Shown in pieces: positions 1 through 8,161 of a stretch of DNA of 64,000 nucleotides (positions within the stretch are counted from its first letter, which is position 1; the number at the start of each line of letters is the position of its first letter). Where the stretch lies: assembly GCA_963753055.1 (NCBI GenBank), contig CAVWAP010000001.1:434001-498000 (forward strand), given 5' to 3'. Source of the stretch: JAUWGC01 sp963753055. GTDB lineage: Bacteria; Bacteroidota; Bacteroidia; Bacteroidales; B18-G4. The position numbers were made by a program, and so were the translations under genes. Under the pieces are notes generated by a model that saw only the letters and a list, made by a program, of their open reading frames with translations, was not told the DNA's origin and made no database searches.

Positions 1-2104
1 ATTGCATTATCTTCTTCGGTACCGTAAATTGTAGCATTTTGATTAATAATTAAAGATCCACCTTCATCTATAATTAGCATCCCGTCATCTTCAAAATAAA
101 GCTCACAGTTTGCTGGGATGGTTAACGAAGCACCAGAACGTATCCAAATCTTAGTTGAAATCGTAAGATCAGGTGGACAGATGGCATAAATGATGATTTT
201 CAAATCAATCAGGATTATATTTGATTCACACCAAAATAATCTATTGATCTTTGCCTGGAAGCGTTATTATCTGGTGGGCCAAAAATTCAGGTAAGAACCA
301 AGGGAGGAATAAAACTCCATAACTATAGGGTATCCTTTCCGTTATTTTATCTGGTGGATTTGCTATGGGTAATGGATTAGTTGATTCAACATCATTCCTG
401 GCAGCGCCAAGAAACCCGACAAATCCTTGTACTAGAATATTTAATACCCAGATTCCTGCCTTTATGAACCACCCTGTTTACATGCCCTGCTTCGGTTACA
501 TAAGGGAACTCACCTTCAATGGTTAAATCATTTTCAAGGTTTATCAATATTCAAATCATCTTCCCACCATTCTATTCCTCCATGGCCATCATACATCATA
601 ACCGGAGCGCCATCATTTAACATATCAATTACAGGTTGATGTATGTTGCCACCTAATGTATAGTAATTCACAATCACCAGATTTTCTTCAAAAAGAAGAT
701 CCTGAATAAAATCATAATAGACCATGAAATATGAATGCATCATGGATTTACTTCCATTTATGAGACTGGTGCTATATTATATCTCCAATCGCCAGAGGCT
801 ATATTCAGATTTAAAGTAAATTGCTTTTCAACAAGATTACTCAGTTCGGTCAAGCCGTTCTGCATTTTTCGTGATCAGAGCAAGGAGCAACCTGCCCTAT
901 ATACAGGTCTCCGGAATGGTCATATATTCCGTTTTCTTTTGTAATACAACGATAGTAGTAATCAGAAGGCTTTGTAGTACCATACTCATATGAAGAAGGC
1001 ATACCTAAATTTCCGGCATCCACATCCCCAATCAGTAGCACATACCCCAGCTTTCCATCGTAGATATGCTGGGCATTGGCGCCCTCGTATACACGGCGGA
1101 TACAGGTGCGGATGCGTTGTTCTTTCTTGTAAGTCTCATCACCTATCAATTGTCCTTCATAAAAGAAACCTAAACCATCTGATATTATGGTTTCTGCATT
1201 TAATAATGCAATGGATCAAATCTATTATATGCAGACCGATGGTTAGCAATACGTTAAATCTTCCTGAAGCTGTGATTTTACCTGGCTCAAAAAAGTCTTC
1301 TGCACAAATAATAAGGTAGTCTGCAACAATATTATCAGCTTGTGCGGTGCTGGTTAAGGTAATCCATTGCACATTACCATTACCCTGTATATTATCATTA
1401 ATACTTGCAGTAATTCCACTTGATCCATAATTAAGCATGGTGTTACTAGCAACATTGTTAAATATTCCGGTGTTTACATTCACAGCAGTATTACCGGATT
1501 TATAAAATCAAGTGTAATTTCGTAGTTGGTATAAACATTAATATATTCTGTTACAGGATTAAACTGTGTTGGGTACAAGAAGATCTCTGCATATTTCTGG
1601 CTGCGCAAATAACCGGTTCAAACCGGCATGTATTCCAGGAAAGTAAATATTCTGGGCATAAACCGTATCGTTTTTGGTAAAAACTTCCTGCAAATAAACC
1701 GTACTATCAGGGGTTATACAGTTACCTCATAATCGGGTGCAGGATAAATGTTATAGTTGTTAAAATCAGTTTGCCCGGTAATATTTACAGTTAAAACAAT
1801 ACTATCACATTCGGGTATAGCAATCAGTTGCCTGATATAAGGGTAATTCAGGCTCGCCGGTTTCCATGGTATTACCCACCCCGGGAATTTTTATCCTTTG
1901 AAAGGTTTCGCTTCCTTCGGTAATGTCATTTTTATACATTACGCAAACTTCCACAGTGATAGATCTACTGCGGGTTAGATGCGATCAAATTGGTAATAGG
2001 TTGTTCAGGTTATTATGATTCTCGTAAAGGTTACCCAGTCCTGGGCAATTATCACGCTACGAAGAATTAAGTACAATAACAGAAACTAAAATGAACTTTT
2101 TCAT
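1..2104 (-). pseudogene. Frameshifted gingipain-like C25 cysteine peptidase, T9SS-type secreted protein (continues past window start)
   Basis: I do not see one open frame, but successive short frames on the minus strand read as one protein. It starts with a Lys-rich signal-like peptide (MKKFIL, ATG at 2104). Around 1480-1270 there is a segment with ADYLIICAEDFFEP, and around 1080-1030 the C25 hallmark YVLLIGDVD. Near 600-570 follows APVMMYDGHGGIEWW, whose His-Gly-His resembles the catalytic His region of gingipains. Near 170-1 the frame encodes a beta-rich segment (IWIRSGASLTIPANCELYF) of the kind that precedes T9SS tails, still open at the window edge. The frames are separated by 1-base gains or losses, several in A or T runs; between them the codons read cleanly. 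The family is exported by T9SS and cleaves proteins outside the cell. It is either a decaying gene or a stretch of poor sequence. Confidence 0.7.
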
Positions 2105-2119
2105 TTTTATGGTTCTTGA

Positions 2120-3362
2120 TTAATGAATAATAATTTCTTTGATTGTGAACAAATAATTCTCATAATTTAAATTGTAAAAATAAACTCCTAATGGGTGACA
2201 AGATTTCCATTATTGTTCCTACCATCCCATTGCTGTGATGCTTTTCCTGTTACATTATATTGTCTCGACTGTTTTTCCATGAATATCCCTGAAAAGATAA
2301 AATAGAATTACTTACAATTATCAGGTAACTCAAACTCATGTTGTCTTTTCTGAGAACGGGCTAGGATAATTTGAAGCTTAAAATCCGGCTGATTAATTAG
2401 CATTTACCGAAATAAATCGTTGAATCCAGATCATGAAATAAGTTATAAATGTTTCCCCGTAATCACAACTATAATCGGTATAAAGCCAAATATGGTCACG
2501 ATGCTGAAAACACTGTTAACGGATTACATAAAACGAGCCCGGTTGCCGCCCGGCAGTGTATTGCACTTCCCAAAAATATTGGTTTATTCATAATCCTATT
2601 CGTATTTCTCTATCCAGGTATAGCCGGTATCTATGCTATGGAAAAAGATTAAATATTGATAATCCGGCGATCAGGATCCTACGTATAATTCTCCTGATCC
2701 GCTCCTCTACAGATTTGAGGATAATATCCTCCTATTAGACAAAACGCGATTGAACTGTCTATAGGAATTGATAGTAAAATTATTGCCATAATCATTACTA
2801 TAATATAAGATTAAATCCAACTCCTGAAGAACCAGTAAATCCAAATAGTTAACCAGGTTCGGTAACCAACATCAGATAATGGTTCTGTATATATGATTCT
2901 ACAATTAATGCAAAAGTATCACCATAATTTACACTTCTATATAAATTGTAATACACATCATCTGTATATTTCTCCATTAATAAATCCAGTAGCATAACTT
3001 GCACTAAGTATAATCCTCTCTAATATTCCCAACTTTACACCAAAATCAAAACTCACCCATAGCTCATTCCAACCATAGTTATATAATGCCCCATGGGTTG
3101 CATCGCCAAGCACTTCTACCTACCTGCATCTCGCCAGGTGAGGTGTAACTTCAATGTTTTCATATTTTAAAGTAATATTCTCGCCGTTATCAGTAGAATG
3201 GAATATAGCATAATGAATGTCATCGTTATAATCAATATACCAGTCGGTGGAGATGTAGATTTCGTTTTCTTCAGCTCCTCTTGTTATTTGAGCATGGGTG
3301 TCAAAGATAAAAGATGAAAATAAAAAGATAAAAGTGGATAAATATACTATTTTGTATCTCAT
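2120..3362 (-). pseudogene. Broken second copy of a tandem-duplicated T9SS-exported protein
   Basis: Starts at ATG 3362 with a signal peptide ending near THAQ, then ITRGAEENEIYISTDWY, nearly the same as the start of the upstream copy at 3391-4620. The first frame stops at 3120 after about 80 residues. Matching sequence then continues in another frame (VEVLGDATHGALYNYGWNEL near 3120-3060), with further frame changes and stops to about 2120. The end still encodes a T9SS type-A tail (QQWDGRNNNGNLVT near 2240, then a short beta strand rich in Ile). Total length equals that of the other copy, about 410 codons. The repeated 'IFHSTDNGENIT' and 'SFDYG' phrases resemble Asp-box/BNR beta-propeller repeats of sortilin and sialidase folds. 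Not functional as written. Confidence 0.7.
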
Positions 3363-3390
3363 TGTTGTATGTTTATATTATTCTTTAAGA

Positions 3391-4620
3391 TTAATAAATA
3401 AATATCATTTTTTGTGCAATTGAAATATAATTATCATATTTAATGCAATACAAATAAATGCCGCTTTTAACGATAATACCTGATGAATTGCAGCCATCCC
3501 ATTGCTGTGATGTTTTACCGGAAATATTATATTGTCTGATGATTTGGCCAAGGATATTACGAATATGACAAAAGAGGCTTCTTACAATCATAGGTAATTA
3601 AAAACAATGATGTCTTTAAGAGAATGGATTTTGATAATTTGACAGCTGTACTTCAGCTTTATGATAGAATTTATCGAAGTGATCGTTGAATCCAAATCAT
3701 GAAAATATGTTGTAAATGTTTCTCCATAGACATCACTGATAATCAATATAGAGCCAAACGTGGTCACCAGCCGGAGAAATCCTGCTTCGCAACACATAAA
3801 ATGAACCCGGCTCCCTGCCTGCTGTATAAGCCACTCTCCAATAATAAATATCAATATATTCCGATTCGTATTTTTCTGTCCAGGTATAACCCGTGTCTGT
3901 ACTGTGGAAAATTTTATAATGAAAATCGGGCCACCATGATACCAGGTATAATTCTCCAGGTTCTGTTCCCCTGCTAATTTGGGGATAATGTCCACTTACT
4001 GAATAAAATGCAACTGAACTATCAATAGGAATAGTTAAAAAATTTAGTCCATAATCATTACTATATTTAATATTATATCCAACACCAGCTGACCCACTTT
4101 TGCCGTATAATTCTCCAATTTCTGTACCTACCTCTAAAAAGAATTTAATATCTTCATTTTTTGCTGTAAATGTAGTCCCGTAATCATTACTGAAATATAG
4201 AGTACCTGCTACGTCTGTTCCATTTTTATACATCACTCCTTCATTACTTCCACTTGTATAAAAACCACTATAAGCATAATCCTCAACAAAATCCCAGCTC
4301 TCCCCATAATCAAAACTCACCCAGAGTTCATTCCATCCCCAGTTATACAAAGCACCGGGCGTTGCGTCGCCAAGCACTTTACCCACCTGCATTTCGCCGG
4401 GAGGCGGGACTTCAATGTTTTCGTATTTTAAGGTAATATTCCCACCATTATCGCTTGAATGGAAGATAGCATAATGAAGGTCATTGAAATTATCAACATA
4501 CCAGTCAGTAGATATATAAATTTCAGCAGGTACAGCACCACGGGTTATCTGGCTGTAGGAATCATTTGTTAAAAAGAAAAAGATAAGGCCCAATAAACCA
4601 TTTAGAATTTGATTTTTCAT
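3391..4620 (-). pseudogene. Asp-box-like secreted protein with T9SS tail, first copy, frameshifted near the 3' end
   Basis: The frame from ATG 4620 is open for 295 codons to 3733. It encodes a signal peptide (hydrophobic core, cleavage near SYSQ) followed by repeats of the form S-x-D-x-G-x-T/N (HSSDNGGNIT, SFDYGESW, SNDYGTTF, HSTDTGYTW), typical of BNR/Asp-box propellers. Near 3740 the sense moves to the next frame (DVYGETFTTYFHDLD). Near 3650 it moves back, giving LSNYQNPFS, the usual opening of a T9SS type-A sorting domain, which ends in the 3391-3591 frame with QQWDGCNSSGIIVKSGIYLY. So at least two 1-base shifts separate the propeller from its sorting tail, and the exported form would not be made. 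It is a tandem paralogue of 2120-3362. Substrate or role unknown. Confidence 0.7.
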
Positions 4621-4717
4621 GGTTCCGTATTTGGCTATTAAATATAAGCATTTTTACTTTAATATTTATTCAATAGTTTGGAGTACAATCGAATCTGGAA
4701 GTTCGCTTGCAGGAGAT

Positions 4718-4817
4718 GATTAACGATTAACAGATTAACAGTTTGACAATTGATCCAGTATCCAGGATCTGGTATCTAGTATCCAGTTCTCCTCACGTTT
4801 CACGTCTCACAGTTCAC
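4718..4817. repeat. Three consecutive blocks of 7-bp tandem repeats
   Basis: Three different imperfect heptamer arrays sit back to back in this spacer. GATTAAC units occur at 4718, 4725 and 4733, with a variant at 4741. ATCCAGT-type units start at 4753, 4760, 4767, 4774 and 4781 with 0-2 base changes each. CACGTTT-type units start at 4794, 4801 and 4808; on the minus strand these read GTGAAAC, GTGAGAC, GTGAACT. The last block belongs to the same GTGAAnn class as the repeat at 28122-28149. The array ends 16 bp before the -33 box of the rplM promoter. Function unknown; heptamer arrays of this kind are typical of slippage-prone intergenic DNA. Confidence 0.8.
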
Positions 4818-4832
4818 TTTTTTTTATCGAAA

Positions 4833-4864
4833 TTTGTTTAATAAAAATATTACTTCTATCTTTG
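4833..4864 (+). promoter_or_regulatory. Bacteroidota-type promoter of the rplM operon
   Basis: TTTG at 4833-4836 and TATCTTTG at 4857-4864, separated by 20 bp, match the Bacteroidota sigma-ABfr consensus TTTG-N19-21-TAnnTTTG exactly. Transcription would start near 4868-4870, giving a leader of about 44 nt before the rplM start at 4913. Confidence 0.8.
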
Positions 4865-4912
4865 CACCCCTTTTTAAAGGTAGAATTTTAGCTAAGAAAT
4901 TTTAGGATAAGG

Positions 4913-5359
4913 ATGGATAAAGTAAGTTATAAAACAAAGAGTGCGAACAGCGAAACCGTTAGTAAAGAATGGGTTTTGATCGACGCCACTGATTTGGTCC
5001 TCGGCCGGCTTGCATCGGAAGTAGCCAAGTTGTTAAGGGGTAAGCACAAAACAAATTTCACCCCTCATGTTGATTGCGGAGACAATGTGGTTGTCATTAA
5101 TGCAGAAAAAGTAAGACTTACCGGACAAAAGATGACTGATAAGACCTATGTCAGGCATTCAGGTTATCCAGGTGGGCAGCGGACAAGAACACCAGAGGAA
5201 GTGCTTGTCAAGAAGCCGGAGTTCATCCTTGAGCATGCTGTAAAGGGGATGTTACCAAAAAACAGGCTTGGAAGCCAGCTCTTCAGAAACCTGTATGTTT
5301 ACACAGGACCTGAGCACAACCAGGAAGCACAGAAACCTAAAGAAATTAAATTAAAATAG
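4913..5359 (+). CDS. rplM: 50S ribosomal protein L13
   Basis: Large-subunit ribosomal protein that binds 23S rRNA early in assembly. The 148-residue product carries the L13 core: WVLIDATDLVLGRLAS near residue 21, HVDCGDNVVVINAEKV near residue 46, the KMTDKTYVRHSGYPGG segment near residue 72, and GMLPKNRLG near residue 106. The short Lys/Glu tail and roughly 15-residue N-terminal extension are normal for Bacteroidota. It is the first gene of an rplM-rpsI-rpsB-tsf run; rpsI follows after 4 bp. Start ATG at 4913 lies about 44 nt downstream of the predicted transcription start. Confidence 0.97.
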   Translation: MDKVSYKTKSANSETVSKEWVLIDATDLVLGRLASEVAKLLRGKHKTNFTPHVDCGDNVVVINAEKVRLTGQKMTDKTYVRHSGYPGGQRTRTPEEVLVKKPEFILEHAVKGMLPKNRLGSQLFRNLYVYTGPEHNQEAQKPKEIKLK

Positions 5360-5363
5360 TACC

Positions 5364-5750
5364 ATGGACGTTGTTAATACAATAGGTAGAAGAAAAAAAG
5401 CTATTGCCAGAATATATGTAAAAGAAGGTAAAGGAAGCGTTACTGTTAATAAGCGTGATTACAAGGATTATTTTTCAGTTCCGACTTTACATTATATGGT
5501 GCAACAACCATTCGATCTTACCAATACAGCTAATAAGTATGATATTACCGCAACACTCGATGGTGGTGGTATCACAGGACAGGCTGAGGCACTCAGGCTG
5601 GCTATATCAAGGGCTTTGATTAAGATCGACCCTGAATATCGTCCGGCACTTAAAGCAAAAGGACTCTTGCGGAGAGACCCAAGAATGGTGGAAAGAAAGA
5701 AACCAGGTCAGCCAAAAGCAAGAAAGAAATTCCAATTTAGCAAAAGATAA
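5364..5750 (+). CDS. rpsI: 30S ribosomal protein S9
   Basis: Small-subunit protein whose C-terminal tail reaches the P-site tRNA. The 128-residue length is typical. Visible family features are GRRKKAIARIYVKEGKG at the N-terminus, GGGITGQAEALRLAISRAL near residue 66, and the basic end ARKKFQFSKR, the universal F-x-F/Y-S-K-R tail. Starts 4 bp after rplM, the standard L13-S9 pair, so the two are co-transcribed. Confidence 0.97.
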   Translation: MDVVNTIGRRKKAIARIYVKEGKGSVTVNKRDYKDYFSVPTLHYMVQQPFDLTNTANKYDITATLDGGGITGQAEALRLAISRALIKIDPEYRPALKAKGLLRRDPRMVERKKPGQPKARKKFQFSKR

Positions 5751-5782
5751 AACCTCAATCACTGGAGCGAGTTTAGTATCTA

Positions 5783-5820
5783 AATTGCCAGGACCGTTCA
5801 TTGAATGCTACCTGGCGATT
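5783..5820 (+). promoter_or_regulatory. Long hairpin in the rpsI-rpsB gap, candidate rpsB leader element
   Basis: Positions 5783-5792 and 5811-5820 pair over 10 bp (one G-U), with GCCAGG/CCTGGC as core. Inside, CGTTC (5794-5798) pairs with GAATG (5802-5806) around a 3-nt loop, leaving a small internal loop. No T run follows, so it is not an intrinsic terminator. It sits 37-74 nt before the S2 start in an otherwise non-coding 106-bp gap. Ribosomal protein operons often use such leaders for feedback control; that role here is inference. Confidence 0.45.
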
Positions 5821-5856
5821 GATTAAAAGAAGGTAAACAATTTAAAATCACAGAAA

Positions 5857-6771
5857 ATGGCACGAACAACATTTGATGCATTGTTGGACGCAGGCGTTCA
5901 TTTTGGCCACTTAAAAAGAAAATGGAATCCTAACATGGCACCATATATATTTATGGAGAGGAGTGGGATCCACATCATTGATCTTTATAAGACATTAGCC
6001 AAGGTTGAAGAATCTGCTTCAGCATTAAAGCAAATTGCAAAATCAGGAAGAAAAATTTTATTTGTCGCAACCAAGAAACAGGCAAAAGAGCTGGTCTCCG
6101 AGCAAGTTAAGCGGGTGAACATGCCTTATGTTACAGAGCGTTGGCCTGGTGGTATGTTGACTAATTTCTCTACCATACGTAAAGCCGTCAGGAAAATGTC
6201 ATCTATTGACAAACTGATGACTACACCGAATTACAATAACCTTTCTAAGAGGGAAAGACTGCAGATAAGTCGTGAAAGGGCAAAACTGGAAAAGCAACTG
6301 GGTAGTATTGCAGACCTGAACCGCCTGCCTTCAGCACTTTTTATTGTTGATATCAACAAAGAAAAGATTGCCGTTGCAGAAGCGAAGAAGTTGAATATTC
6401 CCACATTCGCAATGGCAGATACCAATACTGATCCCAAGAGCGTAGACTTTCCTATACCAGCTAATGATGACGCTTCAAAGTCAATTGCCCTGATCACAAA
6501 GATCATGGTTGATGCAATTGAAGAAGGTCTGGCTGAAAGAAAACTTGACAGGGAAAAGCCTCAGGAAGAAGTACCTGTTCAGGAAGAGGATGTTGAAGTA
6601 AAGACTAAGTCCGAAACAATTGAGAAGTTTGAGGAAGAGGCAGACGAATTAGCAGAAAAAGGCTCTAAAGAGGCCGCTGCTAAGCTTGTTAAGCCAAAAG
6701 GTGAAGGTGGAGCTGCTGCTCCACAGACAGGTAAAAGACCAAGAAAAATAATATCTAAACCAAAAAAATAA
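5857..6771 (+). CDS. rpsB: 30S ribosomal protein S2 with acidic/basic C-terminal extension
   Basis: Small-subunit protein that sits at the head-body junction and helps S1 bind. The core (residues 1-230) shows LLDAGVHFGHLKRKWNPNM, the GRKILFVATKKQAKEL segment, ERWPGGMLTNFSTIRK and FAMADTNTDPKSVDFPIPAND, all S2 signatures. The remaining 70 or so residues form a low-complexity tail, first Glu-rich, then Ala/Lys-rich, ending PRKIISKPKK. At 304 residues it is longer than the roughly 240-residue Escherichia coli protein, as is common in Bacteroidota. tsf follows after 6 bp, the conserved S2-EF-Ts pairing. Confidence 0.96.
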   Translation: MARTTFDALLDAGVHFGHLKRKWNPNMAPYIFMERSGIHIIDLYKTLAKVEESASALKQIAKSGRKILFVATKKQAKELVSEQVKRVNMPYVTERWPGGMLTNFSTIRKAVRKMSSIDKLMTTPNYNNLSKRERLQISRERAKLEKQLGSIADLNRLPSALFIVDINKEKIAVAEAKKLNIPTFAMADTNTDPKSVDFPIPANDDASKSIALITKIMVDAIEEGLAERKLDREKPQEEVPVQEEDVEVKTKSETIEKFEEEADELAEKGSKEAAAKLVKPKGEGGAAAPQTGKRPRKIISKPKK

Positions 6772-6777
6772 GTAAAA

Positions 6778-7614
6778 ATGACAAAGATTACAGCCGCTGA
6801 AGTCAACAACCTTAGAAAACTTACCGGAGCCGGTATGATGGATTGTAAAAAAGCGCTCCAGGAAAGCGACGGCGATGTTGAGAAAGCAATAGATATCCTT
6901 CGCAAGAAGGGCCAGAAAGTGGCAATGAAGAGGGCTGACAAAGCCGCCTCTGAAGGTTTGGTTATCGCCAAAACCAGTGCAGATAAAAAGTTCGCCGCTG
7001 TTGTTCTTATCAATTGTGAGACCGATTTTGTTGCAAAGAATGAAGATTTTGCAAATTTCGTTAACCAGGTAGCTGATATTGCTATTGAGCATTCTCCAAA
7101 ATCTATTGAGGAGCTGAAAGGCCTGGGAATGAATGGCAGGACAGTTGAAGATAACATTACTGAGCAGGTTGGCAAGATTGGTGAGAAGATCGAATTGAAC
7201 GGCTATAGCTTTATTGAGTCTGAAGCCACATTTGCATATAACCACATGGGTAATAAACTCGGTACCATCCTTGGTATGAACAAAGCCGATGTTGATGGAA
7301 TCGACAATGTGGGTAAAGAACTTGCTATGCAGGTTGCTGCTATGAACCCTGTTGCAGTTGATAAAGATGATGTAAGTGAGGATGTTATCCAGAAGGAAAT
7401 CGAGATTGGCAAAGACCAGGCAAGGCAGGAAGGAAAACCAGAAGAAATCCTCGAGAAGATTGCTATGGGAAAACTGAACAAATTCTTTAAGGATAACACA
7501 CTTCTTAACCAGGATTTTGTCAGGGATACAAAGAAAAGCGTTCGCCAGTACCTTGCAGAGACAGATAAAGACCTTAAGGTTACAGGCTTCCAGCGTTTAA
7601 TGTTAGGCGCCTAG
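6778..7614 (+). CDS. tsf: Elongation factor Ts
   Basis: Nucleotide exchange factor that releases GDP from EF-Tu. The N-terminal UBA-like domain has LRKLTGAGMMDCKKAL and LRKKGQKVAMKRADKAASEGLV. The core contains the NCETDFVAKNEDF motif near residue 80 that contacts EF-Tu, and NHMGNKLGTILGMN follows further on. 278 residues is the usual length. Last gene of the operon; its stop lies 17 bp before the terminator hairpin at 7632-7670. Confidence 0.96.
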   Translation: MTKITAAEVNNLRKLTGAGMMDCKKALQESDGDVEKAIDILRKKGQKVAMKRADKAASEGLVIAKTSADKKFAAVVLINCETDFVAKNEDFANFVNQVADIAIEHSPKSIEELKGLGMNGRTVEDNITEQVGKIGEKIELNGYSFIESEATFAYNHMGNKLGTILGMNKADVDGIDNVGKELAMQVAAMNPVAVDKDDVSEDVIQKEIEIGKDQARQEGKPEEILEKIAMGKLNKFFKDNTLLNQDFVRDTKKSVRQYLAETDKDLKVTGFQRLMLGA

Positions 7615-7631
7615 AGAAGAACAGATATATT

Positions 7632-7670
7632 AAAAAAAGAGGGCTTCCAGATGGAACGCCCTCTTTTTTC
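7632..7670. terminator. Two-way intrinsic terminator between tsf and the yqeY-like gene
   Basis: An A-rich run, GAGGGC, TTCC, a short loop, GGAA, then GCCCTC and a run of T form a strong hairpin of about 10 GC-rich pairs flanked by A/T tracts on both sides. It can end the rplM-tsf transcript on the plus strand and the dcw-yqeY transcript on the minus strand, whose last stop is at 7686. Confidence 0.88.
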
Positions 7671-7685
7671 GTGTAATAACCTTAC

Positions 7686-8141
7686 CTACGGGTTGAGCAA
7701 TTGCTTAACTAACCCAGCAATCATTTTATTGTCGGCTTTCCCAGCCAGTTTTTTTGTTGCCAGTCCCATAACCCTGCCCATATCTTTAATGCTGCTGGCA
7801 CCAGTATCTGCAATGATTTCCTTAATCACAACCTGTATCTCGTCCTCTGACATCTGCTCCGGCAAATATTTCTCAATAATTGCTGCCTGGAACTCCTCTG
7901 TCTCAGCCAGGTCCGGCCTGTTCTGCTCGCGATAGATTACCGCAGATTCTTTTCGTTGCTTGACCAGCTTTTGAAGCAGGGCCAGTTCAACATCCACAGG
8001 GATCTCCCCGCTACTCACATCTTTACCTGTTTTAGCCAGTAAAAGGGCAGCTTTGATAGCACGCAAAGCCTCCAGCTTTTTTGCATCCCTGGCCAGCATT
8101 GCAGACTTAATGTCATTATTTATTGATTCAGCCAGACTCAT
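7686..8141 (-). CDS. GatB/YqeY domain-containing protein
   Basis: 151-residue protein of the YqeY family, related to the C-terminal tail domain of the GatB subunit of tRNA amidotransferase; stand-alone members have no firm role. Visible features are the N-terminal helix SINNDIKSAMLARDAKKLEALR, the LQKLVKQRKESA segment, and the C-terminal KDMGRVMGLATKKLAGKADNK helix that resembles the tRNA-binding tail of GatB. Lies 20 bp downstream of ftsZ on the same strand and is the last gene before the terminator, so it rides with the division cluster. Confidence 0.9.
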   Translation of the reverse strand: MSLAESINNDIKSAMLARDAKKLEALRAIKAALLLAKTGKDVSSGEIPVDVELALLQKLVKQRKESAVIYREQNRPDLAETEEFQAAIIEKYLPEQMSEDEIQVVIKEIIADTGASSIKDMGRVMGLATKKLAGKADNKMIAGLVKQLLNP

Positions 8142-8161
8142 GGTATGATGGTTTTAAAAGT

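Noticed and set aside
3588..3995. Programmed frameshift joining the propeller to its sorting tail
   Set aside because: No slippery heptamer with a downstream structure is seen; shifts occur in both directions and in neighbouring genes, which fits decay or read error better.
4718..4817. Short regular repeats as a possible CRISPR array
   Set aside because: Units are 7 bp with no spacers, and there are no cas genes.
5783..5820. Hairpin as an intrinsic terminator after rpsI
   Set aside because: No T run follows, and rpsB lacks its own promoter, so transcription must continue.
6579..7245. Two long antisense open frames (198 codons each) across rpsB and tsf
   Set aside because: They mirror the codon pattern of well-supported ribosomal and EF-Ts genes, have Ser/Ala/Phe-rich products without family features and no promoter.
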